NCBI GenBank assembly: GCA_024734495.1
Contig: JALMQS010000042.1
Location: 76,570-140,569, forward strand
DNA: 64,000 nt
From: Forficula auricularia
Lineage: Eukaryota > Arthropoda > Insecta > Dermaptera > Forficulidae
Direction of reading: 5' to 3'
Shown piece by piece: positions 33,606 through 45,851 of this stretch. The notes below the pieces were generated by a model. That model saw nothing but the letters and a program-made list of their open reading frames with translations, was not told the origin of the DNA and made no database searches. A program made the position numbers and the translations under genes. Each line of letters begins with the position of its first letter. The stretch's first letter is position 1.

Positions 33606-33909
33606 TCACTATAAACCAAACACCGCTTTCCCTAAACGTTAAAAATTTTAAAATATATTATGCCATTTATCTCTGATAAAAGTTTCATGGGAACCCCAAA
33701 AAGGCGCCTGGATGTCCAGTCTGCAGCTTGACATGATGCCTGGAGGGTGTAGAAACATTGGAATTATCTCGAAACGTTAGTGGATTTTAAATGAACGTTT
33801 TAAGATTGTTTTTTTTTCATAAAAGATTTTATTTATTATAATTTCGATTATTTGCACATAAGAATTGGAGATTTCCGTTATTTTGTCATTGATCATATCA
33901 TAAAGATAA

Positions 33910-34165
33910 AAGTAAATAAATATTATTATATGCAATATTCATTTGCTATGAGTTAAGGAATCTTGGTCACTTGTTTCACATTAAAATTAAAAAAATAAAA
34001 GATGTAAATTTTTTCAATATATATATTTCGAGCTGTAAGCTCATCTTCTTGTTATAATTCTGTACTTTCCTGAAGATGAGCTTACAGATCGAAATATATA
34101 TATTGAAAAAATTTATATCTTTTATTTTTTTAATTTTAATGTGAAACAAGTGACCAAGAATTCTT
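33910..34165 (+). mobile_element. Palindromic element, family D, facing hammerhead-like cores
   Basis: The arms GTAAATAAATATTATTATAT...TTGTTTCACATTAAAATT and complement match the collapsed copy at 3370-3547. The plus strand at 34070-34105 reads CTGAAGA, T, stem GAGC...GATC, GAAAT, then (AT)n. The minus strand at 34050-34020 has the same layout with the first bases changed. Confidence 0.6.
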
Positions 34166-34214
34166 AACTCATAGTATCTTTATTAAAGATGTTTTACCTT
34201 GCACCAACAACACA

Positions 34215-34535
34215 ATCTCTACTAATTATTGATCATATCATCAGAACTTGACCAAATTAATATGGGACCACCCCTAAGGTACCCCCTTTCCAATAAAAGA
34301 AGAATCATTGAATCGGTCCATAAACAAAGAAGTTATGCGTGAACATACATATCAAAAAAGGTCCAATACCAATGAAATTTATACGGGACCAATCGGGAAC
34401 CCAATGCAAAAAAAATCATCGAAATCGGTCCACATGGTAAGAAGAAATCGACGAACAAACACACACACAAAAAAAAAGACATTCAGTTGAATTGATAACT
34501 TCCTCCTTTTTTCAAAGTCGGTTAAAAAGTCTTAA
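34215..34535 (-). repeat. ACCGACTTC repeat, minus orientation
   Basis: It matches 15987-16280 in reverse: CGATCCATAAAC-like sequence, CCAATACCAATGAAATTTAT and the end TTTTTTCAAAGTCGGTT. Not coding, although a 60-codon frame crosses it. Confidence 0.6.
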
Positions 34536-34559
34536 GCCAAGCCTTCGAAACTATAGTCT

Positions 34560-34612
34560 CAAACAAATAAATAATATATATTATACAATTATAAATATAT
34601 ATATATATATAC

Positions 34613-34647
<35 letters not shown>

Positions 34648-36195
34648 AATATGTGTGTATGTTTATTTGCATCAATCAGAGGACATTTCTTTATGATTTT
34701 GAACAAATCGGGAATGTATTATCATTTTGGATCATATAAGATTTCACGTCCATGATGATATATCTTTCCTCTTTTTTTTATGCCATCGAATACCAAAAGA
34801 GGTGCACCAAAATGTCTTGACGAATCTTTCTCCTATGAATCTTGGAAAAACCCTTACATTACCGAAGGAAAAGAGAAAATAATTCTGTTCTTGTTTTGAA
34901 ATATATTCTTCTATTGAGCTTATATTCTTATTATGGTTTTGACCAACCCGTATGAGTGAGAAAATAAGGAATTAATTTTTTTACAAACTACTATTTTTTT
35001 AGTTCACATGTTGAAAAATTAATTATTATATATACATATCAATCATTAGCGGCTCTTAGCTATAAGTATTGGCAGCCATGTTTAGGATTATTTCCTTTCT
35101 ATAAATAATATTGAAAAACAATCAAACTATGTCCTATAAATTGTGATGAAAACAAGGAATGGAATGTATTCTTTTGTTTCTACTAAAGTTTTTAGCTTTA
35201 TTTCTTAACTCTAACATATCTATATATTGTGTCTACTATCTAACTCTTCTCATCGCCGTCCTAATCTCAGTCATGTAACATGAATCAACTGGTATAGTTT
35301 GGAGAGGTTTAAACGAACATACCGGTTCACTAGATACGCAAATGTATGGTAAATGAACCAGTAAAGGCCCAAGTTAGCCAATATCAATACACTAATGAAT
35401 TAATATCATGTCTTCCCTAAAATTACATATATTTTGAAATAAATACTGTTATCTTTTTATAATATATTTCTCCAAAAATTCTTAACGAGAAAGCAATACA
35501 TCAAAAAATCTAGTTAACATTAAGATCTGAAAATGATTTCTTCATTATTTATCTATTTGATATTTTTTATTTATATGAAGAAAATGTTTATAGTCAATTA
35601 AAAAATATTTTAATTAATATATTTATGAAATATATTTTAGTAAGCTAAATTATCCAAAACCAAATTACTTTTTACTTTTTTTTTTAATAAAAATTGTATT
35701 GGCTTTAAGTAAATTAACCTCTCATAATATTTAATTCAAATAATTTATTAAATAATTCAGATAGTTAATTCTATCTATAAATTATTTTTTTATTTTGTAT
35801 TGATTTATCTTTATTTCTATTCGAGGGATTTCCAATGATTCTTTAAAAACTGAGTCATTAAATTGACTTACAATAAGTTTTTCTAAAACTTCATCAATAA
35901 AACTACAGAATCTTAATATCGTGAATAGAGTTAAATTTCTTTCAGTCTCAACTATATTGATATTAGCTTTAAATTATTATTAGGCTTAACAATATTCATA
36001 TAATATTCCATTAAAGTCTTTTGATTCCAATAAGAAATCAATACTTTTTCTAAATAAAAATATGTTTTAATATTGATATTATTTCTAATTAAAATACTAG
36101 GATAAGTAAATATTTTTCTTGTATTTTCTAAGAATCAATTTCGGATAAACTAATTGTTTTTCTGTGAAACCATATCATCTAAAACTTAATTTTAA
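34560..36195. other. Intergenic AT-rich stretch, no confirmed gene
   Basis: It contains TA microsatellites (34590-34655), an old LINE tail (about 34760-34875, minus) and otherwise AT-rich unique-looking DNA. On the minus strand, 36178 to 35782 holds a run of short open frames with two apparent one-base shifts. It could be a decayed or missed exon, but such runs are expected by chance at this base composition. Confidence 0.4.
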
Positions 36196-36198
36196 TTA

Positions 36199-36602
36199 CC
36201 GTAATTCCCAGCTCATATAAGACCCACTGTAATTTTTCAGGTTAGAAGTTACGTCTTATAGGACGAAGTTATACCCGTATACCCTCTGCCTATAAGACGC
36301 AGGCTGAATTTAGAGCACATTTTGGAGTAAAAAAAATTGGTGACACACAGACTAACGTACCAACAGACATGTTGACGAAATAATTAATATATCGAAAAAT
36401 ATAATTTTCTCGATGTTCACTTATTAGGACTCTTTTGTAGACCGAAATGCCATGGTTTTGTCCAATTTTTTTAATCTAAATAGTTTGAGCCGTTTTTGAG
36501 ATATTTCGAAAAAAAGAAGCAAAAAAAACCAGTCTTTTCATGCACGATTACAATACTTGTATGATAAAGTTAAAACTGAGTCTTATGGGCCGGGAAGTAC
36601 GG
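36199..36602. mobile_element. TA-flanked DNA element (CCGTAATTCCCAGC termini)
   Basis: The ends CCGTAATTCCCAGCTCATA and TATGGGCCGGGAAGTACGG are flanked by TA (36197-36198, 36603-36604). Both are followed by AAGAC/GTCTT. A piece of the dispersed repeat with TAGACCGAAATGCCATGG is nested at about 36340-36560. TA duplication fits Tc1/mariner/pogo. Confidence 0.65.
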
Positions 36603-36818
36603 TATACATTATTTAATATGTATAAGTTTAAGGAATTGAAGTTTTTATAAAAAAGTTATTTAAAATAAACCCATATTATGAATTCATATCATTGTTATTT
36701 CCTATCAAATATGTTTACCTAAAACATAATTATATATAAAAAAATGAAAACAAACAAATATATATTAGATCCATTTGTATTATATTATAATTGAATAAAT
36801 TTATAAATATACCTACAT

Positions 36819-37464
36819 TAGGGTGGCCCTTATTTTGAGTATTTTCGAATTTTTACGCTCGCAGGGGCTTATATGATTCGAAATAAATAAAAAAAAATAT
36901 CCCCCATGTTTCAAGCCCCTATCTCAATTTTAACCTGTGCCTCGGAGCGATGTAAGTTTCCCATCTAAATAACATGGGGTTTTTGGCATTGAACGATCAA
37001 TTTTTTTATTCGGGCCAAAACTAAGGTTTAAAAAATTTGAAACTCTGTAGAATTTATCCTTATGGAAGTAGCTACCCTTCAGAATTTGTACAGATTTGTG
37101 GCTATTATAATTTTGGAGTCTATACCTTACTAACACTAAGATATGGCAGTATTTTATCTAGCTGTAACTCCAAAATTATAATAAGTAAAAATCTGAAAAA
37201 ACTCTGAAGGATAGCTACTATTATAAGGGTAAAGTCTAGAGTTTTAAATTTTTTGAAATATTACTTTGGCCGGAATAAAAAATTCATCGTTCAATGCCAA
37301 AAACCCCATGTTATTTAGATGGGAAAATTGCATCGCTCTGAGGCACAGGTTAAAATTGAGATAGAGACTTGAAACTTGGAAGATATTTTTTTTTATTTAT
37401 TTCGAACCAGATGAGCCTCTGCCAGCGTAAAAATTCGAAAATACCCATAATAAGAGCCACCCTA
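36819..37464. mobile_element. Fold-back element (TAGGGTGGC termini)
   Basis: The ends TAGGGTGGCCCTTATTTTGA and its complement are flanked by ACCTACAT and ACCTACTT. The two arms (about 310 bp each) are inverted along their whole length, including AACATGGGGTTTTTGGCATT. It is non-coding. Eight-bp duplication and TAGGGTGG ends are shared with 25985-27538. Confidence 0.8.
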
Positions 37465-37802
37465 ACCTACTTTTATTAAGAATTATAGTTTGTAAATTAC
37501 AAGTATTTAGAATACGTACGCTTCGATGAAATCTAATCTATGAATGTTTCAAAGTAATAGTTCAGATAATATTCTATTTTATTTTTGTGAACGAATTTAC
37601 TAGAGGTTAATTTTTTTTTTTATTTAAATCCCATATAATGAGAGATGGGTAAAATACACTACTTCAGGTATATGAAATACATAATAATAAAGACTTTTCG
37701 AAATATATTTGAAATATAGATACAAAATACTTTAATTTAAAAAAAAATCGATTATATTCAAGTGTTCTTAATATTATAACTTTTGATTAATATTAGAATA
37801 AA

Positions 37803-38043
37803 ATTTTGATTCATCCGCTTGTTGCTCTTTTACTCGGTCATTTAATCTCAGAATAGATGATTCTTTTTAAGGTTCTGATGAAGGCAGAGAATGCCGAAAC
37901 AATGTAAAAAAACTGGCCACCATTGTAAACCAAAATAAAATACCTCTTAAAATAAATAATTTAATTATTTATTCTTATTAATACTCACCATCCATCCTGA
38001 GATTAAAACCGAGTAAAAGAGCAACAAGCGGATGAATCAAAAT
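37803..38043 (+). mobile_element. Palindromic element, family E, with hammerhead-like core
   Basis: The arms TTTTGATTCATCCGCTTGTT and its complement are about 50 bp. At 37875-37905: CTGATGA, A, stem GGCA/TGCC, GAAACAATGTA. The core sits in the left third. Confidence 0.65.
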
Positions 38044-38289
38044 AAACTTACCGGTCCAGCATCATTATAATTAATAATTACAATAAAAATTTTAATTTTA
38101 TAAAAACACTAGCTGGAATTTAAAAATCAACGGCTTGATTTATTGAAATGTTATGTAAAAAATATATAATTAGGTTAAACTCTTTAAGTCCTAAAATAAA
38201 TATAATTAATTTGATTGATTCTATTTGTACAACTGTACATACCCATATTGGGTTTTAGTACAGATATTACATTGAGTTTAACACAATAT

Positions 38290-39450
38290 GTCTTAAATGA
38301 TTAATTTTCTTTTCCTCTTCCTTTAGGATGTCCATCCATTTAGGATATCGATCCTTCTTTCGGGCAAAGCCTTCTCAAGTCCTTTAACAATTCGTCAATC
38401 TTTCTTGACTTCCTTTTTTCCTTTCCATGTATTGTATTATTATAAACGCCCGGGCTGCCACTTTTCTCTCTTATTCTCTCATCCAGCTCATCTCCTCCCT
38501 ACTTTCTTTCTCCAAAATACTCTTTTCACTATCCACTTCTAACTTGAAATAGTTAAGTTAATTTTCTCATTAATATATCAAAGAATAATTAGCACATTAA
38601 CGAGAATTGTTTTTGATCGCGCTTTTTAAACAAGATATATATCGCGAGACTACTGCTGGTTGAAGCTATTGGAGTTTTGCTGAGTCTTAAGTCTGGACCA
38701 AGAGAGAATGAAAAAGATATGATCCATGTTAAGAAAGTTTAGATAGGCCTGAGCCCTATCCATGGACCATCTACTGTATTTTTTGTAATTAAGTCTTTTT
38801 CTTTAAAAAAATTCTAAAATATATTAAATATTAATGTTTTCTGATATGTAATATAATCTAATAAGATCTTTGATAAAATTGTTCTTATACAAAGTCTGGA
38901 CCAAGAGAGAATGAAAAAGATGTGATCCATTTGGCTATAATCCAGCATCATTTTGCGATTGGCCCGCATGATTCTGGATTATAGCCAAAAGTAGCCTATT
39001 TCATCAAAATCGGTTCAGCGGTTTAGGTGCGAAAACGTAACAGACAGACAGAGTTACCATATTTGGGATTAACTAAATATTCTTACGACAACATAATCTA
39101 TTTCTTTATTACATGCTTTATAATAGCTTCACCTGTATCTATGTATCAATGTGACTTTCGTTCTGTTAAATTCCGCAAACATTTATCTATAAAAATAATT
39201 GTTTACTTCTTAAATTTAAAAAAAAATATATATAAAAATAATAAAAACAAATACATTTCATTCTGTTAAATTACGCAAACTTTTTTCTATAAAAATATTA
39301 AGACTAAAAAGTAAAAAAATAAATTATATTTTAAATAAACTGCAACGGATCGTTGCTAAACTTTATCCAAATTCATTTGAAATATTACATTCGAAAAAAA
39401 GAAGGAAAAAACCACTTTTTTCATGCACGATTACAATACTTGACATACCC
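38290..39450. repeat. Mixed dispersed repeats
   Basis: 38560-38750 and 38890-38985 are partial copies of the GATCGCGCTTTTTAAACAAG family. 38310-38540 has a decayed LINE-like tail (minus) with no usable frame. 39340-39450 is a piece of the ACTGCAACGGATCGTTGC repeat. No gene is seen. Confidence 0.5.
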
Positions 39451-39452
39451 CG

Positions 39453-40224
39453 CAGTGGCGTAGCGAGGAGGGGCAAGGGGGGGGAATCATGCCCCGGGCG
39501 CTACTTATAAAGGGGCGCCAAATGGTCCGCAAAACAAAAAATTGCTAGATAATTTTTATTTTTATTATAATTGATTTCTGGAAAATATATTTTAAATTTA
39601 GTGCCAGTGTAATATAATAAATTATTATTATTATACACGTATTTGACATTTTTGTAAGTGGACTACTAGTCCGTAAAATTATCTAAATAAATAAATAAAT
39701 AAATGTTAATTCGTAAATAAAAAGGAAAATAAGGAACACTAATAGTCTAAATCAAACTGTAATAATATATTCATAATAGAAATGGCACGACTTTTCTACT
39801 GGCAGGGCTGACTCGACCTGTGTCCATTATTGATAAATTTGCTTCATCAAAAGCAAGGAAAATTTATACATATTAATTAGTTTTATTAATGTATTATAAT
39901 CATATTATTATTAAATATATCTATCTCCTTAGAGATAATAAATATTTACTTTTTTATTGTTTTAAAACTGCATGTTTTTAAAATATTTCTTTATAAATAT
40001 GTAAAATAAATAATATAGGTATCTTTTGAACTAGTTCTAGATGATCATATACATTTCAAAATCTAGTCTTGTTTTCTCAACTACATTTTTTGTCTCAAAT
40101 TTAATGCCTACCTTGAGCCTATGACTTTATTTATTTATTAATTGGCCAGTATATTTTACATATAATATTATATGGTTTTCGAATGGGGGGGGGGGGGGGG
40201 CGAGTTAAGCTCGCTACGCCACTG
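39453..40224. mobile_element. hAT-like element (CAGTGGCGTAGCGAGG)
   Basis: The ends CAGTGGCGTAGCGAGG and CTCGCTACGCCACTG have flanks ATACCCCG and ATACCCTG (7 of 8). It carries G-runs near both ends (about 39476 and 40185-40200). It is non-coding, 772 bp, inserted in another repeat. Confidence 0.85.
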
Positions 40225-41336
40225 ATACCCTGTATGGTAAAGTAAAAAAAGGAATAATGAAAGAAAAAAATAAATTAAAAACAGAAGAATAAGTCATTTT
40301 TTTATTGTTTTTCTTAAAAATAAATGATTTTAATGTAGCTATATTATTTATAATAAATTTACTTAAATATTATCAGGTCTATTCTCTAAGAAAAAACGTT
40401 AACTTTTAACATCTGACTTCAGCGTTAATTGATTTTAACACCTCCTTGTCTAAAATTGCTATTCTGTAAGCAAAAACGTTAACTCCAAAGCGTTGATAAT
40501 TATTTAGCCAAAAGTGTTAAAAATTAAAGCCATGTCAGAGGGTGCAGTTAAAATTTTAGCTCCATATTTAAAAAAAAAACATGGCGTCTTTAACCTAAAA
40601 ACCAAAAAAAAAAATTCAATCGAATAGAGAACCTCCTCCTTTTTTGAAGTCGGTTAAAAAGTAAGGCTTTTGACAGCTTTGAGTTAAAAGCAATCCAATT
40701 GATCTGTGACAGAAAGATTAATACCACAATGATAAATAAACTTTTATTATATATATATATTTTAATTTTATTTATTTAATTTATTTATGGTTTATAAAAT
40801 AAATTTGTTTGGATAAAATATGTAAAAGTTTTTTATTAAACAAAATATATTTAAATATTTAAAAATAATAGATAGAAAAAACAGAATTATCATTAGATGC
40901 GGCCAAAAAAAAATTGAATTGCTAACTAGACTAGCTATGTGGGTATTTTTGGCGAATTTTCTTTTTTATCTGGAATAGATTGAGAATAACATATCATACT
41001 ATCGCGCGCTATCGAGAGGAACAAGCAGAAAAAGTAGCTATCTTCATAATGGATTTTTAACACCTAGTGTTTAAAAGTAAAATGTTAACGTTGCTTTTAA
41101 ATTTGGTTTAGAGAATAGCATTTTTTAACGCTAGTGTTATTACTTTACTTTTTAACGTCCAATTTAAGATGTTAAATTTTAACGTCTGTTTTTAGAGAAT
41201 AGACCTGTATGTGATGTTAAAAACAGGAATAACAAATATATGTTTCGATTTTTCCATAACTAGAACAAAAAAAAAATAGATTATTTAAAAAATTGTAAAA
41301 TAAATGCAACACTATATGAATATATATGAAACTTAC

Positions 41337-44300
41337 TGTATAAAGCTACAATTTTTACAATATAATTCTATACATTTTTGGCAAATTCTTGCACACTCGC
41401 TGCATAAATTCTTTTCACAATATTGGCATGAATATTCTTTGGAATGAGTCGTGCAAAAATTACATTCTTCCTAGAAAAATGAAAAAATACTTTATTATAT
41501 TTTTCTATAATAAATCTAGATCAGAGGTAGGCATTCCAGAGGTTTATGAACAAGAGCAGTTAATTTTTCTGGTGGGGTGTTGTAAGCTTAAGATGTACAT
41601 CCAATACAAATTTATGAAAGTATACATACAAACGAACGGGGAATTGTTGAACTAACTAATTCTATGCGTAACTGAAATTTCCGGCTTTTAATTAGAGATT
41701 ACAGTGGTTTCCATATACATTTGGGCCTTGAAGCTTGAATGCAACCAAATATCTAGTTAGCCATCGTTTATCTCCTTCAATAAGAATATTTCACGAGCGA
41801 TGAAATCATTTTTTGAAAAATTTAATCACTTTATCTAAGGTATTACAAAAAATTCCTAGATTTTAAGGAATATGGACCAAAGTCGCTTCTGAGACCCATC
41901 CGGGATCAATATTTGTAATTTCCAATTCAAAGACCTACTAATTACAATTCTCTGAATTCCAAAGTTTATAATTATTGGTTCAAAGCTCTAACCAGTAATA
42001 TGATCACGCACACGCGCGCATACACACAGACATTTGCTAAAAACCACTTTTTGGGGCTTGAAACGTAAAGATCTGTAAAATCGCAGTTTCGAATTTTATT
42101 CAGGAAAACAAGATTTAGATTACAATTAATAAAATCATCCAATCTATTTAGTGAATAATGAAAATAAAATTGTAACTTGTGGCGTCGCAAAGGCACAAAG
42201 ATGGCCTGAGATCGTTCGTCAAAGACATTTTCGGAAAGATTGGGATGTTGAGAAAGAAGCCTCAACGTTCTAGGGGCTGCGTATTGCATTTCCTTGTAAA
42301 CAAGCCAAGGAGTCGAATGTGGGATCCTGAATTTTAACACGGTGGTGGTGGTCTGGCTGATGTTTTTAGGGGTGGTAACGTTTATTGTTGATTGATAGTA
42401 ATGGAAGGCAGTCCAGGGGTAGTGAGGAAAGAAAAAATTAACACATATCCAAATAAGGTGTCAATACACCTTATTTGGATATGTGTTAATTTGGATTCCT
42501 TTCCTTTCAAACCGACTTTTCGGAGGATTCTTCCCTCCTTCTTCAAGGTTTTAAAGGGTCAATGAAGGAAACAAATAAAATGCTTCCTTCCTCTCTCCAT
42601 TATTTTTAAAAAGAAAAAGAGGAAAAAAATTGCTTTTCTATGCTTCTGCTAAGGAAGAAGAAAGTTTTAAACACTGCTATGGAGAGAGGAAGGAAGCATT
42701 TTATTTGTTTCCTTCATTGAGCTTTTAAGACCCTGAAGAAGGAGGGAAGAATCCTCCGAAACGTCGGTTTGAAAAGAAAGGAGGAAGGAATCCAATAAAT
42801 TCCACCTTATTTGGCTATGTGTTAATTTTTTCTTTCTTCAACTACCCCTGGGCTGCCTTCCATTGCTTTCAATTAAAAGTTCTACCAGTCCGTCTCTCTC
42901 CAGAGAAAATTTCGTGCAAATAAATTTATTGTTGGTTTTTTTCTATCCTGAAGTTCTGTAGCTAGAAAATCTAAAGTCTAATCAATTGTTCGATATACAA
43001 ACACAAACAGTTGGCATCAGGATGAAATTCTATGAGCTTACATTCTTGAGTTTTCGTGGGTATCGGAATCCGGACAGTCAAAAAAAAATCAGACATTTTT
43101 TTATGTCTTATCTCCATGTTTCAGATATTTACTACGGAAGAATAAAAAAAAATGAAATTTTTTGAGTAAATTCAATGGTCTATTAGGAATGTTCCCTAAC
43201 GAGTAATATCTTTATTAAATTCATTCAAACATTTTTTTGTTTTAGATTATTTATGTTTAATAATGTCTGAAGAGGAAGAAGTATCATTTTCAAGTATGAT
43301 TTATTTTTGTCTGCTTCTGTTTCTGGATTCCAATATCAACAATAAATCAAGAACGTAAAGTCGTAGAAAATGCAACTTTTTAGTTTACGATCTAGTAATG
43401 TATTCTTTATAGGGGGGGAGGAGGCTCGCAAAAAAGTTTGTAAAGAAACATTAGTTTTTTTTTTGTCTGATGTAATGTTTAAAACACATTTAAAAAAAAA
43501 TTATTTTATGTTCTTTTCAAAAATATATTCAGTTTTTTTTTCTAGTTAAATTTTTTCATTTTTTTTATACCTCTTCAAAATGTGGTAGATCTTTAAGCCC
43601 CACCCTCAAGATAAATAAATTATTACGAAATGAAAATTTTAGCCCTTTCGACCAAACTCAACCAAATTTTGTATACATATTCTGTGGGCTCCAAAATGAC
43701 TAGAAATGCAAAAACTAACCACCCAAAATGGGGGGGGGTCAAAAATGAAAATTCTAGCCCTTTCGACCAAACTCAACCAAATTTTGTATACATATTCTGT
43801 GGGCCTCAAAATGACTAGAAATGCAAAAACTTACCACCCAAAATGTGGAGGGGGGGGGAAATGAAAATTCTAGCCCTTTCGACCAAACTCAACCAAATTT
43901 TGTATACATATTCTGTGGACCCTCAGAAGGCTAGAAATGTAAAAACTAACCAAATTTTGTATATATAGTTTGGTCGAAAGGGCTAGAATTTTCATTTTTG
44001 ACCCTTCCCCCCAATTTTGGTGGTTAGTTTTTGCATTTCTAGCCTTCTGGGGTTTACAGAATATGTATACAAAATTTTTTTTTTTTTTTTTTTAATGCGA
44101 ATCGAATGCAAGAAGGGTGCACCAGTAAAGATGTAGCCCCTATGGATCTCGAAAGACCCTTGCATTACCGAAGAGAAGGGAAAGTTGTTTAAGTGAGAGG
44201 GTGTAGACGTAGGTGTCTATGCACCCTGGTTTTGAAGGTTTGAAGATCATAGGTGCTGGGAAAGATAGAGGCTGGGAGAGAGTTCCATTTCCTTGAAGTC

Positions 44301-45239
44301 ATGGGGATATATGAATTCGCGAATGAAGTGGTCCGGCACTTTTCTAATTTGACCGCGAAAGAGTGTTGGGAGTCGGCAAATTTGGTTGAGTTTGGTGGAT
44401 AGGGCTAGAATTTTCATTTTTGACCCTCTCCCTCCCATTTTGGGTGATTAGTTTTTGAATATCTAGCCTTCTGGGGGTCCACAGAATATGTAGACAAAAT
44501 TTAGTTGAGTTTGGTCGAAAGGGTTAGAATTTTCGTTCATTGACCCCTTGGAACCCTGAAGAAGGAGGGAAAAATCCTCCAAAACGTCGGTTTGAAGGGG
44601 ATTCTAATAAATTACACCTTATTTGGATATGTATTAATTTTTTTCTTTTCTCACTACTCCTGGGCTGCCTTCCACTACTTTCAATAAAAATTTAATATTT
44701 GGGGTCTCGAAAAAATCTCGATTATAAAAAGGGGGACATGAATGAAAAAAGTTCTATGCTTGAGAAAACATTTAAAAGCTGAATTTGTAAAAAATAAATT
44801 AATAATCTATTTCAAAATGTCATGTATATTAATAGAGCAATAAAATTATATTTAGAAATGACATGATTTTAAAATTAAATCACAGAGGAATATCAGTTTT
44901 TATTTTTTTTTACTGAATATTTAACTAATTAAATAATTTATCTCCGGAGAAGATTTAATATGTCATGTAATTCAAAAAAAAGAATGAAATACTTACTCTT
45001 GATCTAATTGAAGCTGATTCATTTGATGTTTCATTTGAACGCATTTTTTTTGAATTTCCTAATTCATGATTTGCTTTTGTAAATATGCTATAATATTCTA
45101 AGTCTAAAAAAATAAAATAAAATGAAAAGTCAAAATATAGTATATTTAAAGTTGGAAATATTTGTTTTCTACCTTTAATCATGTCAAATTTCGGTTTCTT
45201 TGGTGCTATTTCATCGAATGTACATGCTCTTTTGGGCAT
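41337..45239 (-). CDS. SIVA1: SIVA-like apoptosis regulatory protein, last exon not found
   Basis: The exons, on the minus strand, are 45239-45173, 45103-44997 and 41470-41337, with compatible phases and good GTAAGT donors after exons 2 and 3. The protein starts MPKRACTFDEIAPKKPKF, close to the SIVA start MPKRxCPF. The middle is short and acidic-basic. Exon 3 is Cys-rich (ECNFC, SCQYCEKNLCSECARIC, CQKCIELYCKNCSF), like the SIVA zinc-binding C-terminus. SIVA proteins bind TNF-receptor-family tails and promote apoptosis in mammals; its job here is inferred. Reading past the exon 3 donor gives a TAA at 41335-41333, but known SIVAs continue with another Cys pair, so a further exon probably lies at lower coordinates. 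The intron between exons 2 and 3 holds a palindromic ribozyme-like element, a tandem array and a LINE tail. Confidence 0.75.
42395..42890 (+). mobile_element. Palindromic element, family F, with hammerhead-like core
   Basis: The outer arms carry AATGGAAGGCAGTCCAGGGG and complement. The core at 42733-42764 is CTGAAGA, A, stem GGAGG/CCTCC, GAAACGTC. A facing, mutated core is at about 42545-42512 (minus). A perfect small palindrome ACACATATCCAAATAAGGTG/complement is at 42440-42487. A second single-arm copy is at 44545-44695. It is in the SIVA intron. Confidence 0.65.
43631..43975. repeat. Tandem array, about 116-bp unit, three copies
   Basis: Units start at 43631, 43747 and 43862 with GAAAATTCTAGCCCTTTCGA. 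Each ends in a G-run before the next. Single inverted copies of the unit flank it (43960-44075 and 44390-44530). Confidence 0.85.
44082..44390 (-). pseudogene. Jockey/CR1-like LINE 3' end with poly(A)
   Basis: The T-run at 44079-44093 is the poly(A). The rest is the 3' UTR and C-terminal coding end matching 15110-15400, including the GCCGACTCCCAACACTC complement. It was inserted inside the poly(C) repeat unit. Confidence 0.85.
44545..44695 (+). repeat. Single arm of palindromic family F
   Basis: From 44555: CTGAAGA, A, GGAGG...CCTCC, then AAAACG instead of GAAACG. The 3' part ACACCTTATTTGGATATGT matches 42800-42830. Confidence 0.6.
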
Positions 45240-45851
45240 TTTTCAGTTTTAAGATTCCTAATGAATAGATTTCATGAAACATGAATAGAAAAAATTGAAG
45301 TTGTGAATAAAATTAAAGAATCTCTGCTGGTTGAACTGCAATTCGATGTTGTCAAAGATTGCGCGTGCGTCCCTCGCGACCCGAAACCGCCAACGATTTA
45401 AAAATGGGATCAATCATAATGGAAAAGGATTTTAGAGTTGCCCAGAGAAGCAAGAATTGTTGAATCATAGAAGAGAAACAAAGAGGTTGTCCTCTGCTTG
45501 ATGCAAATAAACATACACACAGGGGCGGATTTAAGAGACCCAGGGCCCTAGGCACTTGACCCTCCCTAGATCTTGAAGCTATTTTGGAAATTTAGCAAAT
45601 TAAATGCACTAGTACAGAACATTTTTTTTATATTTATTCAAGATATATATTGTATTTGTAGGGGAATCTAGCCTTTTTAATGTACAATATTAGGCCAATT
45701 TAATTACAAAGAAAATAAACAATATGATACAAACAGATCAAGTAAGAGAAAAAAAATTAAAAAGGGAAACAACAATTATATGGAACAAAAACAATAAATA
45801 TACTGAATATAGAGAAAAGAATAAAACTAAAAAATGACAATATATACCTAC

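Noticed and set aside
38310..38540. Missing last SIVA exon
   Set aside because: Minus-strand sequence here looks like a decayed LINE tail and lacks paired Cys codons in the right phase.
41389..41655. 88-codon plus-strand frame
   Set aside because: Its first part is the antisense of the Cys-rich SIVA exon; the minus-strand reading has the homology.
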